A DNA stretch of 64,000 nucleotides. It comes from Dasyornis broadbenti. Its lineage: Eukaryota > Chordata > Aves > Passeriformes > Dasyornithidae. Shown here piece after piece: positions 25,984 to 36,976 of this stretch. The notes beneath the pieces were generated by a model. It was not told the DNA's origin. It worked only from the letters and a program-made list of their open reading frames with translations, and made no database searches. The stretch is from positions 6,892,095 through 6,956,094 of the forward strand of contig VZRN01006818.1 in the NCBI GenBank assembly GCA_013397935.1, given 5' to 3'. Position numbers and translations under genes: made by a program. Positions within the stretch are counted from its first letter, which is position 1; every line of letters begins with the position of its first letter.

Positions 25984-26377
25984 CTGAACACGCGATACGG
26001 TCTGCTCTCGCCTAAGCCACAGACGCCAATTACGACTCACGGCTCGGTCGCGACTACCCGAGGGCGGCCGCGGCGGGCGGGCTGCGCACCGCAGGCTCGC
26101 TAGCGGTACCAACTATGCCTGTCGGGGGTCGCCGCCGCCCCCCGACCTAGGGGCGAGAGCCCCTGCCGCTCCCCGCCCGGGGCACCCGGCTCGCCCGACG
26201 GCCGCCGGGCTTGTGGCACAGCACCCGTGCCGCTCAGCAGCAGCCCCGGGGATGTCACCCCTGGCCGCCGCGGCGCGGGGATACCCTCTTCATCCTCCCC
26301 ATCCTCGTCCTTCTCCCCCGCCCGTCGCCGCCCGGCCCCGCCCGACGGGGCGGACGGGGACCCGCGGCCGCGGGATG
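25984..26377 (-). other. Candidate first exon (5' UTR) of a leftward gene
   Basis: At the left edge of the CpG island the minus strand reads GTGTTCAG then GTAAGGACATG. This matches the splice-donor consensus at all but the last position, with the GT at 25,983-25,982. The exon would run from a start site inside the island, or inside the gap, to 25,984. The frame that reaches the donor in phase 0 has a stop about 44 codons upstream and no ATG after it. The exon end is therefore most likely untranslated leader, with the protein start in a later exon. The coordinate 26,377 is simply where known sequence ends. The true start site is not visible. Confidence 0.5.
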
Positions 26378-27098
26378 NNNNNNNNNNNNNNNNNNNNNNN
26401 NNNNNNNNNNNNNNNNNNNNNNNNNNNNNNNNNNNNNNNNNNNNNNNNNNNNNNNNNNNNNNNNNNNNNNNNNNNNNNNNNNNNNNNNNNNNNNNNNNNN
26501 NNNNNNNNNNNNNNNNNNNNNNNNNNNNNNNNNNNNNNNNNNNNNNNNNNNNNNNNNNNNNNNNNNNNNNNNNNNNNNNNNNNNNNNNNNNNNNNNNNNN
26601 NNNNNNNNNNNNNNNNNNNNNNNNNNNNNNNNNNNNNNNNNNNNNNNNNNNNNNNNNNNNNNNNNNNNNNNNNNNNNNNNNNNNNNNNNNNNNNNNNNNN
26701 NNNNNNNNNNNNNNNNNNNNNNNNNNNNNNNNNNNNNNNNNNNNNNNNNNNNNNNNNNNNNNNNNNNNNNNNNNNNNNNNNNNNNNNNNNNNNNNNNNNN
26801 NNNNNNNNNNNNNNNNNNNNNNNNNNNNNNNNNNNNNNNNNNNNNNNNNNNNNNNNNNNNNNNNNNNNNNNNNNNNNNNNNNNNNNNNNNNNNNNNNNNN
26901 NNNNNNNNNNNNNNNNNNNNNNNNNNNNNNNNNNNNNNNNNNNNNNNNNNNNNNNNNNNNNNNNNNNNNNNNNNNNNNNNNNNNNNNNNNNNNNNNNNNN
27001 NNNNNNNNNNNNNNNNNNNNNNNNNNNNNNNNNNNNNNNNNNNNNNNNNNNNNNNNNNNNNNNNNNNNNNNNNNNNNNNNNNNNNNNNNNNNNNNNNN
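26378..27098. other. Assembly gap, 721 N
   Basis: Positions 26,378-27,098 are N. The gap sits in the most GC-rich part of the window, where short-read assemblies commonly fail. It probably hides a start site and any coding part of a first exon. Open frames drawn across the N run are artefacts. Confidence 0.99.
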
Positions 27099-27143
27099 TG
27101 GGGAGCCGTCCGCTCCGCATCCCTTCGTCCGTCCCCGGCGCCG

Positions 27144-27163
27144 AGGTGGCCGCCGGGCCACCT
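27144..27163. repeat. Perfect 8-bp inverted repeat, 4-nt loop
   Basis: AGGTGGCC and GGCCACCT flank GCCG in the right flank of the CpG island, an exact inverted repeat. It could be a dimer binding site or a GC-rich hairpin that helped cause the assembly gap. It may also be chance in GC-rich sequence. Confidence 0.7.
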
Positions 27164-27310
27164 TGTTTCTCCGGGTGGTACCTGGCTGCTGTCTCCGCCG
27201 TGCCCCCGCTCTCGGCAGGGTGGTCTGTCCCGGCGGTCGCCCCGGCGGAGGGCGATGGGGCGCGGCGTGTGCCCCGCCCCGGCGCTGCTCTCCCCTTCGG
27301 ACCGCAGGAC

Positions 27311-30300
27311 AGCAGCTAATCATTTATGTATCAATTCACAAAAGCCTTTCCCACATTACTTAGAAAGGCTGTCACGCTAATGCGTTTTCTTTCCATGCAA
27401 TTTCATCTCTGACATTATTTCCTTCATACCGAATACCACTTGCCCTGCTTTGATTTGGGGTGCGTTCTATTCTGGTTCCTAGGCGCACACGGTGTGGGTA
27501 GGGCATCAGCACTCTGTTTAAAAGTTAATTTTGCCTATCAAACTCTACTAGGTACAGTAGGAAGAAAGTGGTGAAGAATGTTAATATTTCTTTTGTTTTC
27601 AGCCTTCTGAAATAAAGATATCAAACAACTACTAGCTTCTGGTAGTCAGTATAGTAAATAAATTAAATGTAGTCATTGGAATGAGCCTTTATGGCACTTT
27701 CAACAATCTGTAATTCAATCATCTCTGATACAAGCTGCCTTTTGCTATTATTCATCAGACCCAGCTGAGTGATTTCTGTCAGATGGGAAGCGGTAGAAGG
27801 AAATCTCTAGGTAGATGTAACTGAAAAGCTTTCCAAGTAGAGTCCTAAATGAGCACAGAAAAGCACTTGGCCACAATCTCAAGACAGATGTTGGCATCCA
27901 AATAAATCATTTCTTTTGATTGTCTGGGGGATGTCAAGTTTTATTTTCCTTATTTAATAGCCATTTGCGTGTGAAGAAGTAGCTCTGTCTTTATTACCTT
28001 GTAAACTCAATGCAAAATGTTGTAGTGCAGTAATATTTCACTGTCTCTGGAATAATATTTTCTGTACAAAGGTCGGTAGAGTGATTTTAGATACGCGTAC
28101 ATGTTTTAGATGACAACTAGACTACTAATCTGCAACGGTGATATTGATCCTCAGAGCTGCTGTGCAGTGTGCCATCCATGTTGCATGTTAATCTGTTATG
28201 CGCTGTTTAAATTGTTTTATTGTCCAAGAGAGTTACTTCATCCTAAGAAAGGGAAGATGGTACTTGTAGACCCAAGGGGAGTTTCCTTTCCCTGGTGAGT
28301 TGACATTTAGAGTTACAGATGGGCAGTTGTTTTAAGGAGTGTCCCTGAAAAAGGGGAGGGGGGGAGCTTTTGGATACAAGGACAAGTAGGCAGCAAACTA
28401 ATTTGCTTTGTGACGATATGAAATGACATCTCCTGCCATGCTTAAATAAACCTGCTCAGGAAAAGTGTAAGGAGATTGCACATGTGTCTAGAATAGTATT
28501 TTCTTGTCTGTCTTGGAAACAAATGACCTGATTTTATGTCCTGAGTCAAATATATGTCTTTTTTTCTTCCAAGCTTTCTGGATTTGTAGTTCTATTAGTA
28601 GTGTCTGAGGGAAATATACTTTAATGTGGTCTATCACTTGGCTTGTGGTATAGTTGCTCAAAATTTGCGTGCGTACAATTCATAAATTGAAACTATATAG
28701 CTTAAAAACATGGTGTAGGCAGCTTGAGTGAGATAATTTCAAAAAGAACCACAGGGCATAAGATAATGACATACTGTAGGAAATAATCATACTCCTGCGC
28801 TTGCAAAAGCATGAAATGTTCCAGTGTTGCCATTTCATACAAGCCAAATTTTCCTTCACATTAAGAGCGCCTAAGTGAGCCTTATTAATGTTTGATGCGA
28901 AAGATGCTAAATCCATTTTAAGGATTGATACTGGAATTTAAAGAGGTAGCTCACAGACTAACAAAACAGTTCTAATACTTACCTAAAACAAATGTGAAAA
29001 ATAATCAGTTGCCGTGTATGCCATAGCAGCACAAGTGGGATATAGCCTCTTGTGTAACACTGATGGGCAAGAAACCCTTTAAAACCGTAGCTATAAACCA
29101 GTGTTTGATTTAACAACCTACAATGTTCTCCTACCTTAATCATAGCTTAAATCAGATATAAGAGACGACCGAGAAGATGCTCAGTGTTGTTTAGCGTAGC
29201 GAAGGTGTGAGATAAGAGAAGGTTCTGTTTGTCAGAAACCTAGGGAAAAAAATCTATATTTTTCCAGCTAGCATAGAGACACCGGAAACATAAAATCAAT
29301 TTTTATGGTCTTTTGGCAGGGTTGGCTGTAATAAGTAAAAAGAAGGAGCATCTCAGTGTCTTGGCAGAAGTTTTTAAGCCACTCAGCTGTACAGAACTCA
29401 GTTAATTGATGTTCTCTCACATGAAAATGAAGCTCTTATTTAGCATATCATGGTCTTTTCCTGTCCATTCAGCAGTCTGATTACAATTTTTAAAATGTTT
29501 GCATGTAGTTTTATATTTTCATGCATGTTTAAACAGCACACAGATAAACTCTTTACTGGGAACTGCTTTCTGAATAAAGGCCGCATGCAACTTCGTATTA
29601 CATGCTGTGGAAGAGGCATTAAAGTTTGTGATACAAATGAAAAGGAGAAGAAAATATTTCTGCATATCTGGAAGAAAAGCATGGAGGAATTATTATGCAT
29701 GGATACCATGATCTCCTTCCCTCTGCTGGTGATGCCCATATAAATATGCAGTTTCACAAGGAGAAATACTTCATTGTTTGATTTTACTTTGGTTCTCTAT
29801 AGAATGTTTGTTTTAAACATAACTCTGTATCTAGGAAAAATCTTAATTAGAAATACAGATAAGGGAGCAAACTATCAATTTGTGCTTACTGCTGACATTT
29901 ACAGAAGATACTTGAGGTTAAAATAAAAGCATTTGCTAGACTAAATAAACAAAGCATTAGTTTAACAAATATTTTCAGGATCATTATGTACAAATGTCAT
30001 CTTTGCTAGAGTAGGCTTTACTCCTCCCTAATACACTCCAGTAAAAGAGGGGATTAGGGAATGCTGGTTATAATGTTACATCTTTTACAGAAATACCAAA
30101 GCAGAGTGCATTAGGAGGAGGACAACTGACAAGGGTTTTTCATGATTTCCTTTGGTGAGAGGCTAAGAGCAGGCTACAGGCAGTCTGTTTCAGGGACTGC
30201 CTGGACTAGCTGAGCGATTTGTGCAGGCAGCAGGTGGAAAAGTTTTTCTTGTTTAAAATTAAAAAGTGAAGTAAAAAATTGTTATTGATACTAATTTATT

Positions 30301-31411
30301 TTTTTTTTTTGAGTCCTTGTATGACTGAAAGCTGGATAAGAACTAATAAGAATGCCTCCTTAAGTACTACTTTTGACAAATGTCTAATCAGTATGTTTTA
30401 GAGGCTGGCTTTCCTCTTCTGTTGTTTTCCCCAAGTGGCTAAAGGAGGAGCACGGGAATGGGTTATGAGAGAGCTCACCATTTTTCCTAACCTGCTTTTT
30501 TATCACTGCCAGTCTGAGGTATTTCCCTGAAACAGCAGGCACTGAACACTTCTCCCTTTCCATACTAGAGGGAGTGGTGTTGCCATCTTTTAAATTCTGA
30601 GAGAACTGCAAACTCAGGATGCCACTTCTCTTTTCTAGCCATCCCTCAATATGCTTGGAGAAATCTACCAGAACATGAATTAAATCTGGAATGTCTCCTG
30701 AGCAGGGTTGTTATCTGATAAGTTTCTAATATTTATAAGACCTTTTAAATGGAAAAGATTCTACAAATTTTTAAAAAGTCACGAAGAATTATCCAAATAA
30801 TTAATCAACTCTGAATTATTATAGTAATATAAAATTTCAGGAAAATTATATTTTATTTAGGACTACCTAAAACCAATTTGGTTCTTTTAATGCTGCTGTC
30901 TGTAAGTTTCCTGGACACCATTGAGGATTTATGGCCAAATGTATTGTAGTAGCTTTAATAACGTAGCCAGGGCTGTAGTGACTTTGTAGTACAGTGCCTC
31001 AGAGCTGCTCAGTTATGTTTTAATGAATTGATTAAAAACCCACTTACAAGTTCTGTTGTGTACCTTTATCTTAAGGATATTGTTTTTCTGTAATCATGTG
31101 GTTGAAAAATCAGTGTAGCAGTTGCAGAATGGGAAAGCTGGTAACGATTCCCCAGCTTGGCTCAGAGACATAAGTTTACCCATGAATTCTCATGTCCATG
31201 TGTTTGAATAACTATGTAGAGGGTGCAGTTAAAAATAATTGGACTGCTTTTGTGCAAAGCACTGTGGAAATAAAGATTCCTTGAGAAATGGTTTATCTGG
31301 TTCAGGATGCTATCTCTAGCTGTTGTGCTTTTCCTAGAAAACATATCTGTGTACAGATGGACACTAGATCTAACTCTTATTTGGAAAACTTAATGGTCAC
31401 TAATAGCATGT
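27311..31411. other. AT-rich span right of the island, probably intron
   Basis: No exon is convincing. The frame at 28,110-28,298 ends beside a good donor (CCCTG then GTGAGT at 28,295) but lacks a strong acceptor. On opposite strands at 29,440-29,757, two frames of about 100 codons overlap completely, which argues against either being coding. The island's plus-strand first exon, if there is one, is not visible and may lie in the gap. Confidence 0.5.
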
Positions 31412-31555
31412 AGGGGTTGTTTAGTTGTTTTTTTGGTTGGTTTTTTTTTCCTTTGCTTTGGGGGTTACTTTTTGTGGTTTTGGTCTTCTTTTGTTTGTTT
31501 GGTTTCTTTTGTTTGTTTTGTTTGGTTTTTTTTAAGTTTGTTTTTTGTTTCTACT
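31412..31555 (+). repeat. T/G-rich low-complexity tract (GTTT-like)
   Basis: About 140 bases are built almost wholly from T and G, in TTTG, GGTT and long T runs with a few C. The hydrophobic, Phe-rich frames over it (FFxFGWFFF-like) are products of composition. Similar tracts occur near 33,099, 41,891 and 53,605, all with T on the upper strand. Confidence 0.85.
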
Positions 31556-33274
31556 TCTTACCAAAGGTATGGATGGCATTACTTTATAAACATTTGTATT
31601 TATAGTAAAGTATTAGAGTTGGGAGGAATTCTTAAAATATATGATGATACAGTTAGAGTGGGGAGAGAGCTATACTTTTTTTTTTTTTTCAAAGGCTAAA
31701 TGTGATAAGGGAAACTTATGGTTATGATGTGTTGATAGATGACAATATATTGGCAAATAGTTGAGGGTTAAAGAATGATAGTGTAATGCATCCCAATCAA
31801 AATAGTTTTGAAACTTTTTTATTTAATTATAAAAGGACTCTTTGTTTTTCTTGTTGAAATTGTAAGCTTTTTGTTTTGAATTCAGTAAGGCATTTGATTT
31901 AGTTCACGGTGATGTTCTAGTTTTAAAAATAATACTGTAAAATAGTGCCATTGTCCATGTGAACAGCTTTTTTTTTTAATGTAATAAATTGCAGAACAGT
32001 GTATAGGGAATTGCCATCTCCATTATTCCAACTCTTTTCATTACCTTTGACAATGATCTGGAATAAAATATAAAATCCATATTCATGAAAATACTTCTGG
32101 GTTTTTTGTGCCAGTTTTAATAAAGTTGGAAAAAGTGCTGTTCTAGACTGATTTCATTTGGTTTCTCATCCTACAACATCTGAATATGTGTTTTTAAAAA
32201 AGTGTACTGTAATACTTTTGCTTACTTCTAGTAAAAAAACCAAAACTGAGTCCCCCCTAAAAACTGGTTCTGAGAACTGGGGATCACATCTAGGGAACAT
32301 CATCTGCTCTTATTTTAAAGAGCAAAGAAGCTGTGTGTAGCTGTAAACACTGAAGTGTTGAGAGTAGGAAAGGCGCCTAACTCAAAAAGGATGCTGGATG
32401 ACTGGAATTAGTTTAGAGGAGGGACTTGTGTCATTTGAGGTGTGTCTAATCTGTTTCTTAATGGGATTCCTAAAAGCTTACCGTTCTCTCTGGAAAGCTG
32501 GATATGCTGAAAGGCTCCTTGATGCCCACAGAGTGAAAATACCGGTATTAATTTGTGCCCTGATACGTAGAGGTTTGCACAGCAACCTGGCTGGGCACAC
32601 AGGCTACGAGAGCACAGGCTAGAAATGTGGTACCAGTGTTTTGTCCATCACAGTAGCAGGTGTATGAACCACCTTACTGAGCAGATGACACCTTTCTGCT
32701 TGAAGTCTGCAGATCAGTATTTTCTTTCCTTTTAGCTAGACCAGGTACAAGTTGTAGATTTGGTGTTGAAATTGCTGGATTTGTGGTTTGTGTTAATCTG
32801 TGAGAATGGAGGAGGTAATTGCCGGTCCTTTTGACCTAAAAATCACCAACCCATTGAACTTGCTGCTATTAACTCCTATTGTGTCTCTTGGATTAAATAG
32901 AATTTGTTGTAAAAGATGTGACATGTTGCGTAGTGTGAAGAGGTTCTGTCTGAATGTCCCTTAAGCTGCCCTTGTATGTTATAATCCTATTTTGTCCATT
33001 GTTACTGACAAGAAATTTTTGTTTATCTATCTAACTAGCATTCATCTTTGAGACCTGATTTAAAGCCCCTTGAAGTTGGTAACTCTTCTTTCCACCTTTT
33101 TTTTTTGTTTGTTTGTTTTGTTGCTCTGATGTGTCCTAAAACTATAAATTGTGCTTTTTAGTATGTACTTCACTTAAAAAGAGAATGTCCGTTACTCTTC
33201 AAGATGTGGGAAGGCCAATGCCTTGTGTCTCATTATTATGGCCTGGATTTGTGTAAATAGGCCTTAGTTTCCAG
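31556..33274. other. Non-coding span, probably intron
   Basis: Nothing recognised beyond T-rich runs (31,677-31,690, 31,970 and 33,099-33,120). The open frame at 32,398-32,622 has no motif and no good splice sites. Confidence 0.55.
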
Positions 33275-33370
33275 ACGCCCATGAGTGAGGTGATACCAGA
33301 AGGACAGTCTTCTGTCAAACCCGTTCTGGAACTGGCCGTGCAGATGGCAAACCTCGTGGCTGGCATCTGA
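33275..33370 (+). CDS. Coding-like short segment ending in a stop
   Basis: An acceptor-like CCTTAGTTTCCAG ends at 33,274. From there one frame is open for 31 codons to TGA at 33,368-33,370, with an ATG at codon 3. It contains MSEVIPEGQSSVKP and then VLELAVQMANLVAGI, a balanced amphipathic composition. The 96 bases hold four CpG (three of them spanning codons) in a CpG-poor setting, which fits constraint. It would be a terminal coding exon, or a micro-ORF, of a plus-strand transcript. I do not recognise the protein. Chance remains a real alternative because 31 open codons are not rare. Confidence 0.28.
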   Translation, partial: TPMSEVIPEGQSSVKPVLELAVQMANLVAGI

Positions 33371-36300
33371 GCCAGGGAATCCTGTCATTGTTTCTGCTTT
33401 GCATCAGGATAAACTTATCTTGGTGAGCATCTTCCATGTCCTCTTTCCATATGTCAGGCTGTGGATAGTTAAGTGGTGGCATTGGTAAGAAAACAGGTGT
33501 CTCTGATGAAATCCTTCTCTACCTTTGAGAGTGTCCTCCCACTGAGTTGCCAAAAATGTCCTAGAATAGTCCAGTTGAGGGTGAAAGGTGAACACTGTTT
33601 TTGACTGCAAGTGGAATATTGGTTGAATTGCAGGATTTCTAGGTCCTGAAATTAAAGTGTATGTATTTTCTAACATCCCAAATATTTAATTAAAGATGTG
33701 TCTGTTACACTGTTGCATTTGATAACTGTATCTGGGACATACCAATATTTCCTTATGAAAAGCCTGACAGTGAATGCCTTTCTTTTCGACAGTTTTCGTT
33801 TCTTCGTATTTGTTTTTCATATGCTAATAGCAAGCAGTTACCTTGCACTTGCTCATCATCTTCAGCTTTCTTACTTCATGCTTTGTTAGTTTACTCAGCT
33901 TCGAGTTAGAGCAGAGAAACACTGGGCAATATCCATGTGACCTTGACAGAGGTCACTTGCTTCTTCATGATGTGCTGTACCTGCATAAGGCCTTTGCTGC
34001 TCTTACCTTGTATGTTTGCTTTATTTTTGTAAATCCTACATAACAAGATTGATATGTTTGGGGTTTTTTGTTAATATATATTTACTGCCTTTTTTTTTTT
34101 TTTAGCTTACTGAGAAAATGCTGATAGTGAAAATTTGAAGTAAAATCATCTGGGACAAAGCCACCTGAAGTCACGTGCTATAGTTTTTTCTTGCATTTGT
34201 TGTTTTCAAAATATATGTCTGTTTTTAATAATGACTTGGGCTTACTTTGATATGCAGATATTGGCTTTATAAATCGTACACTGGCTAATAATTGTGAGCT
34301 GTTTACTCAGAGTAAATTCTTCAGTATAAATATTGATGGAAGTTGTGTTATAGGTGAGCAAGGCATAAAACTCACTATGGAAATCAATGTTTTAGAAGAC
34401 GGATAATAGTAATGAATATTTAATCTCTATATCAAGCAGCTAGAGCTTGGATTTTTTGAACTGACCACTGCTTATCCTTGTAGTGTCAATTAAATTCTAA
34501 AGCAAAAACCAGCTAAATGTCCATAAAAGGTGATGAACCAGTCTTTTGCAGGTGTAGTAGGGACTTTCTACACTGTCACTGAAGGATTCAAATGAATCCC
34601 AAAAGCCAAAACTTTTTTCTGCCTTTCTAGATATCTGTACCCATCAATGGAATTCCAAAATGTGTGTATTACATATAGGTGAAAGGAATAACAATTGACA
34701 TAATTTTAATGAAACATGTCAATAATACTCTAGTTATAGTCTTTTTTGAATTTCCTTTTAGTATTAAAATTAAACTGGGAGCATTTAATTTGCTTTGTGT
34801 TGGAATTTGGCTCTTAGAATGTCTGTGCGTTTCAGCTGCTTTTAAAACAACATATGAATTCAGTGGTAACCAATTTCACGGAATAAAGCTAAATTATTTG
34901 CTGAAAGGGATCAACACCCGGCCTTCCCTTGTCTGTCACGTCACTTGCCTTCTTCCACTCAGTTCTGTGACTCTTTCTGTGATGAAGAAAAGTAATCTTT
35001 ACCAGGGAGGTAAAAATCCAACCTCTTAGCATAGTTTACAGTGTTGGCTTTAAATGTTTAAAGTGGGTGAATGTGTAAGTCTGAAAGGATGAACTCAAGG
35101 GTGAATGAAAGGTCATAGATGGATGTAGTGAGTACTGAACCTAGTTGAAGACCTGTTCAGATTGTTAGAGTTAACAAATTGTTCAAGGTTTTGTCTTCCA
35201 GTAGGCCAGATACTGGCTTTTTGATGGGTCCTTTTGGGATAAATATGTTGATCATTCTGAATACCTTAGGGATTATGCTGATGAAGTAATACAAGAATTT
35301 ATCCTCAAACTGTGAAAAATATTGGCTCAGCCTGTCCTACTTAGGGCTGTGGTGCAGTTAAGATACTTAAAGGTAGTTGCTTCAATCAGCCTTAGGGATA
35401 ATTGTATTGAATAAATTCTAGGTGCTGAGTTCGAGAGGGGTATAGTAAATAGTGTAGAACTGTGTTTAGTGTTGGTCTTAAGCTGTGGTACTTACAAAAA
35501 AAGAGTAGGGGAACGTACTGAAACTTTCCCACTCCTAAAGACCATCAGCAAGTTTTTTTGATTATGGTTATTCAAGTCGTAGTTTGAAGCTGTTGTCCCA
35601 TTATTATTGGCTATATGAGTTTTCTGTACTTAAGTGTAGCAAGATTAGGAACTAAGATAATGGTCTTAGCAGTGGGATTTGCAAATAGGGGGGCTCCATG
35701 GTATTCCATGACAGTCAAACATTCCATACCCGTTGGTGCAGAGATAAAGATGATGACCTACACAAACTCTGCCTGGCAGAGGTAGGACTAAATCTTAGCT
35801 GGCTGTTTTCTGTGAGTTGGTGTCTAAGACTGACATACAATAAGCATATTCACCATGTGGGACAGCATCCTTGTAAGTGTGGATACAGTCACTGCACGTA
35901 CAATTGGCTGTGAGTTTTAATAATAGTAAATATGTGTGAGTTTTTCCCTAGATAAGGCACAGAGAGTGGGCCTGAAATGAACATGTGCTAAAATATTTCC
36001 TGTTACAAAACAACTGCTTCAGGCCACATTGCGTTTTCCATTGGATTTGGTCTAATATTGTTCTTCCGATTCTGGCTCACTTAGACCAGAATTCTTGTTA
36101 ATGTATTTCTAGTGAGTCATATTTTTTTTAGATGAGCTGAATTATGTCCCAGAAATCTAGTTCTATTTTTTTCCCTTCAAAGCACTTATAGTTGAGTTGG
36201 AAGACGGCATAAAAAATCATTTGTTGTCACCATCACTTCAAATAGCTAGTGTTAGGCTTTTAAACCTGTTTACCTGTTTTGTTTTTGTAGGTTGCTTGCT

Positions 36301-36858
36301 TGCCAAGGCACATGGGAAAAATCAAAAGCAAACACCCTAATGTGTGGTGGCCATGTTTCTCCTTTTTTTTTTTTTAAATTTTATTTTTATGTATGGATGC
36401 TCTGTTAACACAGTGAATTCCAAATGTGGGTTGTAACTGGCGACAGCTGTTTCATCAAGAGCTGCTTCATGTTTGCGAGGAGCCGTGTTTGCTCTGCAGT
36501 CTCTTTAGAACAGGGCCTGACATACCTTGTAATGTGTTTATACTGTGCCTGACATAATAGGATCCAGATCTTTGACTGGGGACATGGACTGTTGGGCAAA
36601 AACAAAAAAAAAAATTATCCCAAATGTTGGAAAAAGTGCCATCATTTAAGGCCCCCAGAGGTCAATCAACAACTCTTTGCTGTAACCATATCAACCCTCT
36701 CTTTCAAAGGGATTTTAATTGTATCATGGAAACTTCATGCTTACAAACATGAACACTTGTCTGTTAGGCATTCTGCCAGATACAAGTATATTTTGCTGGT
36801 TATTAAGGCTGTGCTATTCATACTAGGAGACTTGGACATCCAGTTTGGAGCTCTAATT
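33371..36858. other. Non-coding span, probably intron
   Basis: No gene is recognised. T runs occur at 34,091-34,105 and 36,363-36,375. The 116-codon frame at 34,679-35,029 and the 104-codon frame at 36,592-36,906 show no motif. The second runs into the 59-bp duplication, which contains in-frame stops. Confidence 0.55.
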
Positions 36859-36976
36859 AAAACCTATGCTGAGTTACTCTTTAAAACCTCTTTACCTTCA
36901 CCCTGACATAAATTATAAAAACCTATGCTGAGTTACTCTTTAAAACCTCTTTACCTTCACCCTGACATAAATTATA
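36859..36976 (+). repeat. Exact 59-bp tandem duplication, two copies
   Basis: The 59 bases at 36,859-36,917 are repeated without a single difference at 36,918-36,976. The unit starts AAAACCTATGCTGAG and ends CATAAATTATA. The copies abut directly, and a shared AAAA at the unit start could have primed slippage or unequal exchange. Identical copies point to a very recent duplication, a length-variable allele, or an assembly artefact. Confidence 0.97.

Larger units (their letters stand above)
25985..27310. promoter_or_regulatory. CpG island promoter, possibly bidirectional
   Basis: G+C content and CpG density rise abruptly at about 25,985 and fall again at about 27,310. Both flanks of the gap are packed with CpG and CpG-rich runs, unlike anything else in the window. 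Sp1-type GC boxes are visible (CCCCGCCC near 26,174 and 26,335; CCCCGCCCC near 27,272). No TATA box was seen. Such islands are typical promoters of widely expressed vertebrate genes. The donor on the left gives minus-strand transcription. The reversal of GC skew across the island suggests plus-strand transcription to the right as well. Confidence 0.88.

Noticed and set aside
26100..27380. Long open frames of 276-407 codons crossing the CpG island on both strands
   Set aside because: Most of their length is N. Only short flanks are real sequence, and GC-rich DNA has few stops in any frame.
28110..28298. 62-codon frame ending beside a good donor (GTGAGT at 28,295)
   Set aside because: No convincing acceptor, and the Cys-rich peptide is not recognisable. 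Kept only as a remark in the span entry.
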